Under the pieces are notes generated by a model. That model was not told the DNA's origin. It saw nothing but the letters and a program-made list of their open reading frames with translations, and did no database searches. Below, piece after piece: positions 7,272-15,600 of a stretch of DNA of 20,243 nt. The stretch is from NCBI GenBank assembly GCA_023229175.1, contig JALNZV010000032.1, positions 1-20,243 of the forward strand, read 5' to 3'. Numbering within the stretch: position 1 is the first letter of the stretch; every line of letters starts with the position of its first letter. Source of the stretch: Tissierellaceae bacterium (GTDB lineage Bacteria; Bacillota; Clostridia; Tissierellales; Tissierellaceae). Both the position numbers and the translations under genes were made by a program.

Positions 7272-8718
7272 AAAGGAAGACAGTCAAAATACATTCTCGT
7301 CGAGAATACGTTCGTCCCTCGTATTAAAACTAAATCTGGAGATATTCATAAGGTTATTAACTGGATTTTTAGCCATAAATACCCTTATATTAGTCATGAG
7401 CTTTTTTATGGTAATATGGGAAGCGGAAATTGCTATACAGGATATTGCAGAAACTGCAAATGAAATACCCCAAAGCGAAGGAACAGCCATAGGACAAAAT
7501 AGGGAATACGAGATAATAAGCATAAAAAAGCCAAAAGGCATCAAACTGCCCAAAGGGGTACAAAACTTATTGCCCATACAAATAAAAGACGCTAAAAGAA
7601 ACATATCCATAGACAAATCCCATAGCAAAGATTCATGGGTTCAAAGGATAAGATCCCTAAGGTACTCAGTGAGTCTTTCTTTAGATATGCAATACTACGA
7701 AATATCCTATGAGGTAGGGCCTAGGCTCCTAAGGTATCTAAGGCTTTTATTGACAATAATCATAGTGGAAATTTTGATACTCCTTCGAAACTTAGTTAAG
7801 GGCCAAAGATCCATAAGGAAAACCTTAAAGCCCCTGGCAGAATTGGCTGAAAAAGCCAAGACGTTAAATGCCCTTCAGTCCTTCGACGATAAAAATTTAA
7901 AGGATATGGCAGGGGAAATCAGCAGCATAGATGCCAGTAAATTAGATAAGCGAATATCCGTAGACAGCTCTCAAAACGAATTAAAAGACTTGGCATCTGC
8001 CATAAACGGAATGTTAAACAGAATTAACCAATCATACCAATCTCAGGTTAGATTCGTATCAGATGCGTCCCATGAGCTAAGAACCCCAATATCAGTTATA
8101 CAGGGATATATAAATTTATTGGATCGCTGGGGCAAAGAAGACGAAAAAGCACTCCAAGAGTCCATAGATGCCATAAAGGACGAAATAGAGGCCATGAAAA
8201 ACTTAGTAGAAAAGCTTCTATTCCTCGCCAGGGGAGATAATGAGACAATACAACTTCACAAGGAAGTATTCGACAGCTGTGAAGTCATAGGAGAGATAAT
8301 AAAGGAAACTGAAATGATCCACCAGGAACACAAATTAATCTCTCAGTTAGAGAGCCCAGCATTAATAGAGGCAGATAGACAATTATTTAAACAGGCCATT
8401 AGGATTTTAGTCGACAATAGCCTAAAATATTCCCCCAAGGGAAAAGAAATAGTATTAAAAGTCAAAAAAGCGGAAGAGTCCATTAGCATCGTAGTCCAAG
8501 ATAGTGGAATAGGCATAGATGGAGAAGACCTTCCTCAAATCTTCGATAGATTTTACCGTTCAGATGAATCCAGGGCAAGGAAAAGCGGAGGCTCTGGCCT
8601 AGGTCTATCCATAGCCAAATGGATAGTAGAGAGGCATGGAGCGTATTTTGAAATAGTAAGCAGAATAAATATAGGTACCCGTATAACCGTAACATTTCCT
8701 ACCATTCCCAAAGAGTAA
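7261..8718 (+). CDS. Membrane sensor histidine kinase
   Basis: 485 residues. Membrane segments are at about 31-53 and 156-176, enclosing an extracytoplasmic sensor loop of about 100 residues; there follow a HAMP-like linker (about 180-260) and a dimerisation/phosphoacceptor domain with H271 in SDASHELRTPISVIQGY. The ATP-binding domain has the N box DNSLKYSP (385-392), the G1 box DSGIGI and the G2 box GGSGLGLSI. Between the HAMP-like part and the kinase core there is an extra segment (about 205-235) that may be a slightly lengthened linker. All catalytic boxes are intact. The gene overlaps the response regulator by 11 bp, so the two are a cognate pair with the DUF4342 protein. The signal is unknown; the family resembles ArlS/YclK-type kinases of Firmicutes. 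Confidence 0.95.
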   Translation: MKTKKEDSQNTFSSRIRSSLVLKLNLEIFIRLLTGFLAINTLILVMSFFMVIWEAEIAIQDIAETANEIPQSEGTAIGQNREYEIISIKKPKGIKLPKGVQNLLPIQIKDAKRNISIDKSHSKDSWVQRIRSLRYSVSLSLDMQYYEISYEVGPRLLRYLRLLLTIIIVEILILLRNLVKGQRSIRKTLKPLAELAEKAKTLNALQSFDDKNLKDMAGEISSIDASKLDKRISVDSSQNELKDLASAINGMLNRINQSYQSQVRFVSDASHELRTPISVIQGYINLLDRWGKEDEKALQESIDAIKDEIEAMKNLVEKLLFLARGDNETIQLHKEVFDSCEVIGEIIKETEMIHQEHKLISQLESPALIEADRQLFKQAIRILVDNSLKYSPKGKEIVLKVKKAEESISIVVQDSGIGIDGEDLPQIFDRFYRSDESRARKSGGSGLGLSIAKWIVERHGAYFEIVSRINIGTRITVTFPTIPKE

Positions 8719-8760
8719 AATTAATTAAAAAAGAAAAAGGAAGAATTATTGGAATAATCA

Positions 8761-8789
8761 TTTACAATACGAAGGGGATGTGGTAGAAT
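8761..8789 (+). promoter_or_regulatory. Strong sigma-A type promoter of the polysaccharide locus regulator
   Basis: TTTACA at 8761-8766, a 17-base spacer, then TAGAAT at 8784-8789, preceded by TG at 8781-8782 (extended -10). The predicted start of transcription is near 8796, inside the inverted repeat at 8794-8812. Each hexamer is one base off the consensus. This is the best promoter match found in the window. Confidence 0.75.
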
Positions 8790-8793
8790 TTTA

Positions 8794-8812
8794 TTGTTCA
8801 ATCAATGAACAA
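8794..8812 (+). promoter_or_regulatory. Palindromic operator candidate over the transcription start
   Basis: TTGTTCA, ATCAA, TGAACAA: a perfect 7-bp inverted repeat with a 5-base centre, five bases after the -10 and 22 bases before the ATG of a winged-helix regulator. A repressor bound here would block initiation, so autoregulation is a natural reading. There is no T run after it to suggest a terminator. Confidence 0.6.
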
Positions 8813-8834
8813 ATGGTAAGGGGAGAATATATTT

Positions 8835-9455
8835 ATGAAATTTTTTAGCCCTTCGGCGACACTTAAGGAATTAAAGCTATTGGAATTTATAGAATCTAAA
8901 CCCATAGGCACATCACAGCATGAAATGGCAAAGGTCATAGGGGTTGCCGCTTCATCAGTTAATATTTATATAGATAAGTTTGAAGAAAAAGGATACCTAG
9001 TAAGGGATTATCAATCTCAAAAAATAGTTCACTACAATATGACACTCAAGGGCATCAAAAGAAAAAATTTTCTATCCATAACCTATTATCACGAACTTCT
9101 ATCACTTTACCGATTAGCAAAGCAAAATATAGAAACTTTTTTAGAAAAACTGGAGAATAAGGGCTACGAAAATGTTTTATTTTACGGTGCAGGAGAGGTG
9201 GCAGAGACGATTCTTTCCATCGTTAAGTCTAGAGAGGACAAACCTTTAAGAGTCGTAGCACTAGTAGATGACGATGTAAGCAAAAAATCCAATGAACTAT
9301 TGGGATATGAGATTATATCCAGAAGTAATATAAAACATCACAACCACGACGGAATAGTAATCACCTCTTATACATATGAAGACGAAATAAAGAAGAAATT
9401 AGAAGAAATAAACTACCCAATGGATAAGGTAGAATTGTTCTTTACGGGAATGTAA
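8835..9455 (+). CDS. Winged-helix regulator with C-terminal Rossmann-like domain
   Basis: 206 residues, ATG with AGGGGAG eight bases upstream. Residues about 8-75 form a winged helix-turn-helix (ELKLLEFIESKPIGTSQHEM, then AASSVNIYIDKFEEKGYLVR). A helical linker about 80-110 leads to a C-terminal alpha/beta domain opening with NVLFYGAGEVAETILSIV, a GxGxxA-like nucleotide or sugar-nucleotide binding turn, followed by VVALVDDD and a Cys-free end. The C-terminal part resembles the N-terminal Rossmann domain of NeuD/PglD sugar acyltransferases. Such fusions occur at the head of polysaccharide loci in Clostridia and are likely metabolite-responsive regulators of the locus. DNA binding is clear from the fold; the ligand is inferred. 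The palindrome at 8794-8812 is its likely operator. Confidence 0.8.
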   Translation: MKFFSPSATLKELKLLEFIESKPIGTSQHEMAKVIGVAASSVNIYIDKFEEKGYLVRDYQSQKIVHYNMTLKGIKRKNFLSITYYHELLSLYRLAKQNIETFLEKLENKGYENVLFYGAGEVAETILSIVKSREDKPLRVVALVDDDVSKKSNELLGYEIISRSNIKHHNHDGIVITSYTYEDEIKKKLEEINYPMDKVELFFTGM

Positions 9456-9501
9456 ACCTAACTATCCTATCTCCCTGTTACCCTGAGCATTACGTCACTT
9501 T

Positions 9502-9535
9502 GTCAACCAGAGGAGCGTAGCGACGAAGGATCTTA
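9502..9535 (+). repeat. Dispersed 34-bp repeat, copy 1
   Basis: This 34-base block, GTCA[A/T]CCAGAGGAGCG followed by TAGCGACGAAGGATCTTA, matches 10501-10534 with one mismatch (A versus T at the fifth base). The two copies are 999 bases apart. The element belongs to a repeat type often seen in clostridial genomes. It fills much of the 111-bp gap before the aminotransferase gene. Confidence 0.85.
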
Positions 9536-9559
9536 ACGAAGGATTTTAACGAAAGGAAG
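9523..9559 (+). repeat. Tandem 13-mer that supplies the aminotransferase ribosome site
   Basis: ACGAAGGATCTTA at 9523-9535 and ACGAAGGATTTTA at 9536-9548 are followed by a third, diverged start, ACGAAAGGAAG at 9549-9559. The last unit contains AAAGGAAG, which is the ribosome site for the ATG at 9567. It appears that duplication of the tail of the repeat produced the current translation signal. Confidence 0.7.
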
Positions 9560-9566
9560 TAATTAC

Positions 9567-10772
9567 ATGGCAAAAAGAATCTTTCTATCTTCCCCTCATA
9601 TGAGTGAAGAAGGATACGAAATGGAATACATACAAGAAGCATTTGACACAAACTGGATAGCACCCCTAGGCGCAAATGTAAATGAATTTGAAAAAGAATT
9701 GGCTAACTATGTAGGAATAGAACATGGGGCAGCTTTGGTATCAGGTACAGCAGCTATACATTTGGCACTAAAGGCAGCAGGTGTAAGTGAAGGGGATATA
9801 GTATTCTGCCAAAGCCTTACTTTTTCAGCTACAGCCAATCCAATAATATACGAGAAGGCCATACCAGTATTTATAGACAGCGACTATGAAACTTGGAATA
9901 TGGACCCCAAGGTACTGGAAGAAGCATTTCACAAATACCCAGAAGTCAAGGCAGTAATAGTAGTACATCTTTATGGACTATCAGCAAATATGGATAATAT
10001 AGTAAAATTATGCAAATACCACAATGTAACACTAATAGAAGATGCAGCGGAATCCCTAGGAACTACATATAAAGGACAGCACACAGGAACATTTGGGGAC
10101 TATGGGATATTTAGCTTCAATGGAAACAAAATCATCACCACATCAGGTGGGGGAATGTTAGTATCAAAAGATCAAGAGAAGATAGAGAAAGCAAGATTTT
10201 GGGCAACACAATCGAGAGAGAAAGAAAGACATTACGAGCATAAAGAAATAGGATACAACTACAGAATGAGCAACATAGTGGCAGGCATAGGCAGAGGACA
10301 ACTGAAAGTACTAGACCAAAGAGTAGCAAAGAAAAGATATATATTTGAATACTATAAAAGGGAACTAGAAGGCCTTAAAGGAATAAACTTCATGCCAATA
10401 AATGAGTGGAATGAACCAAACTGTTGGCTAACTTGCATGACCGTTGGATTAAGTGAGAGTCATTCCGAACGCACTATTTATCATCCCGAGTCCCCCTCCA
10501 GTCATCCAGAGGAGCGTAGCGACGAAGGATCTTATTCTTATCCTTATCCATCACCCTTAGACATAATGACAGCTCTAGAGAAAGAAAACATAGAATCTAG
10601 GCCAATATGGAAGCCGATGCACATGCAGCCAGTATTTGAAAAATACGACTATATAGGTGAAAATGTGGGACAAACATTATTTGAAAATGGAGTATGCCTA
10701 CCAAGTGACACAAAGATGACAGATGAGGATTTGGATAGGGTGTGTAGGATAGTGAAGGGATTGTGGGGGTAG
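9567..10772 (+). CDS. DegT/DnrJ/EryC1/StrS sugar aminotransferase with repeat-derived insertion
   Basis: 401 residues. This PLP enzyme family converts a UDP-4-keto-6-deoxy-hexose to the 4-amino sugar, as PglE and EpsN do. The PLP lysine is K188 in FSFNGNKIITTSGGG and the cofactor-binding Asp is D159 in EDAAESLG; the substrate-side motifs SRPIWKPMHMQPVF and CLPSDTKM are present. Between CWLTCMTV and LDIMTALEKENIESRP lies a segment of about 37 residues (about 294-330) containing SHPEERSDEGSYS, which is not usual for the family and is the translation of the 34-bp repeat plus flanking partial copies. The frame is kept, so the enzyme may still be made; the insertion is in a loop before the C-terminal helix, on the surface by analogy. 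The gene is directly followed by the sugar transferase gene, with no base between the stop and the next ATG. Confidence 0.92.
   Translation: MAKRIFLSSPHMSEEGYEMEYIQEAFDTNWIAPLGANVNEFEKELANYVGIEHGAALVSGTAAIHLALKAAGVSEGDIVFCQSLTFSATANPIIYEKAIPVFIDSDYETWNMDPKVLEEAFHKYPEVKAVIVVHLYGLSANMDNIVKLCKYHNVTLIEDAAESLGTTYKGQHTGTFGDYGIFSFNGNKIITTSGGGMLVSKDQEKIEKARFWATQSREKERHYEHKEIGYNYRMSNIVAGIGRGQLKVLDQRVAKKRYIFEYYKRELEGLKGINFMPINEWNEPNCWLTCMTVGLSESHSERTIYHPESPSSHPEERSDEGSYSYPYPSPLDIMTALEKENIESRPIWKPMHMQPVFEKYDYIGENVGQTLFENGVCLPSDTKMTDEDLDRVCRIVKGLWG
10459..10534 (+). repeat. Repeat cluster inside the aminotransferase gene, with copy 2 of the 34-bp repeat
   Basis: The 34-base copy is at 10501-10534. Upstream are shorter starts of the same type, GTCATTCCGAACG at 10459-10471 and TCATCCCGAG at 10481-10490, suggesting several truncated units side by side. 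The insert spans about 10446-10556, roughly 111 bases, a multiple of three, and has no stop in the gene's frame. Confidence 0.8.
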
Positions 10773-11378
10773 ATGTATAGAAGATATTTTAAGAGACCTA
10801 TGGATATTATATTGTCCCTAATAGCATTTATTGTACTATCGCCAGTACTTCTAATAGTGGCAATCCTAGTAAGAGTAAAACTAGGGAGTCCAGTAATCTT
10901 CACCCAAGAAAGACCAGGCTTAAATGAAAAGATATTTACTTTATATAAATTTAGAACAATGACAGATGAAAGGGATGAAGATGGAGAACTCTTACCGAAC
11001 AATTTAAGACTTACAAGGTTTGGGAAAATACTTAGATCAACATCCTTAGATGAATTACCAGAACTATGGAATATATTAAAGGGAGATATGTCTATAATAG
11101 GGCCTAGACCACTACTTATAGAATATTTACCACTCTATAATGAACATCAAAGGAGAAGGCATGAAGAAAGGCCAGGCTTGTCGGGATTAGCTCAGGTAAG
11201 TGGAAGAAATGCAATATCATGGGAAGATAAATTTGATTTGGATGTAGAATATGTAGATAATATATATTTTATTTTAGATTGTAAGATTATTATAAAAACT
11301 ATACTAAAGGTATTTAAGAGGGAAGATATAGATAGTAGTGAGGAAGTAACAATGGAAAAATTTAAGGGGACAATCTAG
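10773..11378 (+). CDS. PglC-type phosphoglycosyl transferase (bacterial sugar transferase)
   Basis: 201 residues, the size of the minimal monotopic phosphoglycosyl transferases such as Campylobacter PglC. An N-terminal hydrophobic helix (about 11-36, IILSLIAFIVLSPVLLIVAI) is the re-entrant membrane anchor. The cytoplasmic catalytic part has IFTQERPGLNEKIFTLYKFR, the catalytic pair D93-E94 in STSLDELPELWNILKG, and the signature MSIIGPRPLL. It transfers a sugar phosphate from a UDP-sugar to undecaprenyl phosphate, the first membrane step of glycan assembly. It follows the aminotransferase with no gap, using GTGGGGGT near that gene's end as ribosome site. With the acyltransferase after it, the set resembles PglE-PglC-PglD and B. 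subtilis EpsN-EpsL-EpsM, suggesting a diacetyl-bacillosamine-like first sugar. Confidence 0.93.
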   Translation: MYRRYFKRPMDIILSLIAFIVLSPVLLIVAILVRVKLGSPVIFTQERPGLNEKIFTLYKFRTMTDERDEDGELLPNNLRLTRFGKILRSTSLDELPELWNILKGDMSIIGPRPLLIEYLPLYNEHQRRRHEERPGLSGLAQVSGRNAISWEDKFDLDVEYVDNIYFILDCKIIIKTILKVFKREDIDSSEEVTMEKFKGTI

Positions 11379-11408
11379 TATAAGATTATTCTCGAGAAGG
11401 TGAATTAA

Positions 11409-12038
11409 ATGGATAAATCAGTATATATAGTAGGTGCGGGGACATACGGAGAAGCAATGTTTGAATTAGCTGAAATGCATGGATATAAAGTTAAAGGTTT
11501 CTTTGATGAAGATGATGAGAAACAAAATGAAATTATACTGAATTCAAGAGTTATTGGCAAATTTTCTGAGTTAAATAAAAGAGATATAAAGAATAAGAAG
11601 TTTATAGTGGCAATAGGGAATAATAAAATAAGATATGAAATAATGACAACGATAAATGATTTAGGTGGAAGAACACCTACTTTGATACATCCAAAAGCCA
11701 CCATTAGTCCTAGTGCTGAAATTGGGAAAGGTGTATATATTCAAGCAAATGCTTATATTTGGACAAAGGTTCAAATTAATGATTTTTCTATAATTAGCCC
11801 TAATGTAGTGATTGCACACCATACTACAGTTGGTAAAGCTTGTTTAATATCTACATTAACGGGTGTGGGAGCATCCATAAAAATAGGTGATAGAGTTTTT
11901 ATAGGAATGGGTGCAACTATTGTAACTGGACTGAAATTGATAACAAGCGATGTTACAATTGGAGCAGGTACACTTGTATTGAAAGATATAAGGGAGCAAG
12001 GAGTGTATGTAGGTGTGCCAGCTAGAAAGATTCAATAA
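11409..12038 (+). CDS. NeuD/PglD-family sugar acyltransferase (left-handed beta-helix)
   Basis: 209 residues, ATG preceded by AAGGTGA. Residues 1-60 form the small Rossmann-like sugar-nucleotide domain (VYIVGAGTYGEAMFELAE). From about 93 on, hexapeptide repeats form a left-handed beta-helix ending VTIGAGTLVLKDI and GVPARKIQ. The catalytic His of PglD corresponds to H137 in VIAHHTTVGKACLIS (H138 is the alternative). The predicted reaction is acetyl-CoA dependent acylation of the 4-amino group of the UDP-sugar made by the upstream aminotransferase. It is 30 bp after the phosphoglycosyl transferase gene and in the same operon. Directly after its stop comes an orphan hexapeptide tail of another acyltransferase, so the 3' flank has been rearranged. 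Confidence 0.9.
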   Translation: MDKSVYIVGAGTYGEAMFELAEMHGYKVKGFFDEDDEKQNEIILNSRVIGKFSELNKRDIKNKKFIVAIGNNKIRYEIMTTINDLGGRTPTLIHPKATISPSAEIGKGVYIQANAYIWTKVQINDFSIISPNVVIAHHTTVGKACLISTLTGVGASIKIGDRVFIGMGATIVTGLKLITSDVTIGAGTLVLKDIREQGVYVGVPARKIQ

Positions 12039-12045
12039 TAAGGAG

Positions 12046-12150
12046 ACTACAGCTATTAGAGTAGGCTCTGTAGTTATCAGAGATTTACCAGATAACTGTA
12101 CAGCTGTAGGGAGTCCTGCAAAGGTGATTAAGATAAAAGGCATAGTATAG
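12046..12150 (+). pseudogene. Orphan C-terminal fragment of a hexapeptide acyltransferase
   Basis: An open frame from about 12046 to the TAG at 12148-12150 reads ...AIRVGSVVIRDLPDNCTAVG then SPAKVIKIKGIV. This is the typical end of a left-handed beta-helix acetyltransferase (G-SVV-D-P----VG-PAK-I). It has no start, and it is in a different frame from the PglD-like gene that ends at 12038. The sequence is not a copy of that gene's own tail. It is best read as the leftover 3' end of a second, deleted acyltransferase gene and so marks a rearrangement point. Confidence 0.7.
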
Positions 12151-12169
12151 AAAAACAAGGAGAGTTTAT

Positions 12170-12532
12170 ATGCAAATTAATCCAATTGAGATAAAAGGTA
12201 ATTGGGACAAAGGTTATGTTATGGATAAACATAGCATATCCAGCACATATCTAGGAGAAGAACAATATGGAAGACCGAGATATGATACTATAAGAGGTGA
12301 ACTTGGTGAATTAGTTTACCAATTAAAATATAATTATAAACTAAGTAAAAAAACATGATATAATTAGCTTAATAAAACCTCTTATTGAAAATTGGATAGA
12401 AATTTCTATACATTTGAAAAGAATGAAGACTTAGGTAAATTTGTTGGTATACTTGATAATCAAGAAATCACAAGATTATATTACAAAAGCAAACTAGCAG
12501 AACAACTAACTCTGGATTTTATTGCAAAATAA
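12170..12532 (+). pseudogene. Frameshifted gene with a ComF-like N-terminus
   Basis: An ATG at 12170, preceded by AAGGAGAG, opens a 62-codon frame (MQINPIEIKGNWDKGYVMDK...) that stops at 12356-12358. The product continues in the next frame (12357 to about 12401, DIISLIKPLIENWIE), and then returns to the first frame (from about 12401, FYTFEKNEDLGK...) to the TAA at 12530-12532. The first shift lies at a run of seven A (12347-12353), the second near GAAATTT (12399-12405). Corrected, it would give about 120 residues. The N-terminus, with GNWDKGY, DKHSISS, FDT-like YDTIRGELGE and YQLKYN, resembles the start of ComF-like phosphoribosyltransferase proteins, but no phosphoribosyltransferase motif is left. 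I do not recognise the C-terminus. It is probably a decayed gene; a sequencing error in the A run could account for one shift but hardly both. Confidence 0.6.
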
Positions 12533-12600
12533 GATAGTTTAAATTATCGAAACTTATTTTACTTGCACAATATTAGTGCTATATCCAAAGGAGATAAAAG

Positions 12601-15600
12601 ATGTGTAAAATTGATAAGGCCCATCAAAGACAATTAAACAATGCTTACAGGAAAGATTTAATAGTTCCATTTATAGGGGCAGGGCTATCTATACCCTTTG
12701 GTATGCCAGGATGGGGAAGCCTTATAGAGAGTATCTCTAGAGACTATAATATAACAATACCCGACACAGAAAGAAACAGCATTATTAATCTTATCAATGA
12801 TATGAAATATCTAGAAGCAGTAGAAAACATAAAGAAACATGGGGTACGCGAAGAAGATATTAGGAAATCTATTTGCAATGAGATAAAAAGTAAGAAGAAG
12901 TTAAAAGAAATGCCAGACAACATATATAATGATTTAGCAAAAATGAACTTTAAAAAATATTTGACAACTAACTATGACAATTATTTATCTGATTATCTCA
13001 ATACACAGCCAAGAAATATAAAGCATCTTTCAGATGAATTTATAAACGAAATAGACGATTCACTCTATGAAAACATAGTATATAATCTTCACGGCGATTA
13101 CCAAGTTCCATCATCTATAGTGTTATCAAAAAAATCCTATGATGATCTATACTATAATGATAGAAGATTTAGGGAAATATTAGAGCATTTTAGGAAAAGG
13201 TATATATTGCTATTTATAGGTACATCACTTGAAGATAAATATATACAAGAGGTATTAGAAGTCAGTAAAGATAAGTTAAAGGCAAGACATTTTGTTATCT
13301 TACCACAGCTATCCAAGGAAAGACGCAAAATACTAGAAGAGGGATACAATATAACTATTTTAGAATATGAAGTAATAAACGGTGATCATACAGCAGGGAT
13401 TAGAGATATACTTAATGAGATAACTAAAATAAGTCATGAAATAGAAGAACAAATTAGATATGATAAAAATTTAGACAAGGGTTTAAATTATTTTAACAAT
13501 GAGCAAAATCTAAAGATTCAAAAATCAGAAAGTTTTCTACTTGTAAACGAAGAACCAGAATTACCAAGTAAAGATTCTAAGATATACAATAAACTAAAGG
13601 AAATCATAGAAATACAAAATCGTGGAGAAATAGATGAAGCTATAATAGAATACAACAAAATCCTTCAGGCAAGTATAGGCGAACCATTAACATCAAAGGA
13701 AAAGAAACTTGTAATTAAAGGGCTGTTGCATTGCCATGTGCTGAATAGGGACTATACACAAGCGGCAGAGATTGTAAAGATAGGAGAAAAATTGCCAAAA
13801 TTAGAGGAATCATTAGATATTTTTTCCTATATAATAGATTATTATGTAAACACATTGGACTATAATAGTGCTTATGAAACTGCTAGGGATTGGTATGAAA
13901 AGTTTGAGAGGAACTCTATTATTCGAGCCTTATACCTTTATGCCAAGACTTTAAATGAAAAGCAATCATATGAAGATACGATTGAAATATTATTGACCCC
14001 AGAACAGGAAATAAAGGTAGACACTAAAGACGATATAGAAAGGCAATATATATACAGGTTATCTGGTGAAATAGCACTACTCAAAAGAAAGTATGATGAT
14101 GCTATTATCTTTTTAATAAAAGCATATGAATTAAACGATAATATCTATAATATCGAGGACCTAGGAATAGCATATTACTTAAAGGCATTGGAACAAGCAG
14201 ATAATGGTACTATAATCAAAATCAATAAAATTGATTTAAGTCTGCTGTCTAAGGCTGTAGAATACTTTGAACTTGCATTTTCAAAAGCAAAATCAAATGG
14301 AATAAAAGGAGTATATTCAAGGCTTTCAATCCCATATTTAAGAAGCTTATTTTATTTAAGAAGAATTATTGAATTTGATACAATGTATGATAATCATGTG
14401 AAATATTGTCAAGATGATTTGTTGGAAATAAAAAGAATGAGAGCCCTAAATAATTTATGGTTGAATAAATTCAAAGAAAGTGACGTTGAAGGTCAAAGAG
14501 AATTAGATAAGGTTTTAATCTTAAACGAATATTATACTAAGAATGAAATGTTTGACCATGCTGTTATGGTTATGGAGGATATCATAGATAAAGGCAGCGA
14601 TATTAATGAGGAGATTTTTGTACAATTTCTAGCCTCCTGTTTTAACACTAATGATATTGAAAGGTTTAACAGCTATTATAGAATTTATAATATGAACTGG
14701 CCCAATGGAGAAAATAAGGATTTCGCTGATAGTTTGTTTTACGAAATTAATGGACAATATATAGAGGCAGAAGAAAAGATTTTAAAAAGAATTGCTAAAG
14801 AACCAGTAATAACTAATTACAATGTGCTTACTTCTTTTTATACTAGGACAAGGCAAATTGGCAAGATTGGACAAGTCTACGAGGACATCTTAATAAACAA
14901 ACCAGAATTTGTTGAACTAGACAAGAATAGCTTTTATATGGCATACCACCTTCACTTAATGGGAGTGGATAATATAGAAAGGGCAATTTGGCTGTACGAA
15001 AATAAAATTAGAGGTCATGTATCGCCAGATACTCAATTGCTTGTCGAAGTAGATTTAAAGATGAGGCTTGAAGATTACAGTCAATTGGCAGATGAATCTA
15101 TGTACTTATATGATAAATATAAGATCTATGGAGACATAATTCACGCTTTTAATGCTGCTGTAGCATATCTTTTTAACAATGAATTTGAAAAATCTAGATA
15201 TTGTATCAATTTATACAAGTCCAATGGGCATGTTGATCATAGATCACATCAATTAGTAACAACCTTAGAAAACCGATTAGATATCCTACAAAAGAGGGTA
15301 AGGCCAGACTGGTCTACTGATGAAAATTACTTAAAAGGTTTAGCAAGAAAGGTACCCAAAGATAACCCAGAGATTAGCATACCACAAAATGAGCCATTCG
15401 TCATAAATAATTTTGCACTATACATCTTACAAAGTAAAAACATGCTAGAGGCTTTAAAATATAAGCCAAAGATAATAATAGCCTATAAAAGTATTGAACA
15501 ATTACATGATATATACATAAGAACAGGAGATGATGCCATAATAGAAATCGTCAAATACATTAAAAATTCTAATAATATATCCTTAAGATCTCCTTCTATG

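Noticed and set aside
9502..10534. CRISPR-like array from the repeated 34-mers
   Set aside because: Only two full copies, 999 bases apart with a gene between, no regular spacers and no cas genes.
12356..12364. Extended -10 TGATATAAT as promoter of the SIR2 gene
   Set aside because: It lies inside the broken ComF-like coding sequence, has no -35 worth the name and is about 240 bases from the SIR2 start; AT-rich sequence gives such matches by chance.
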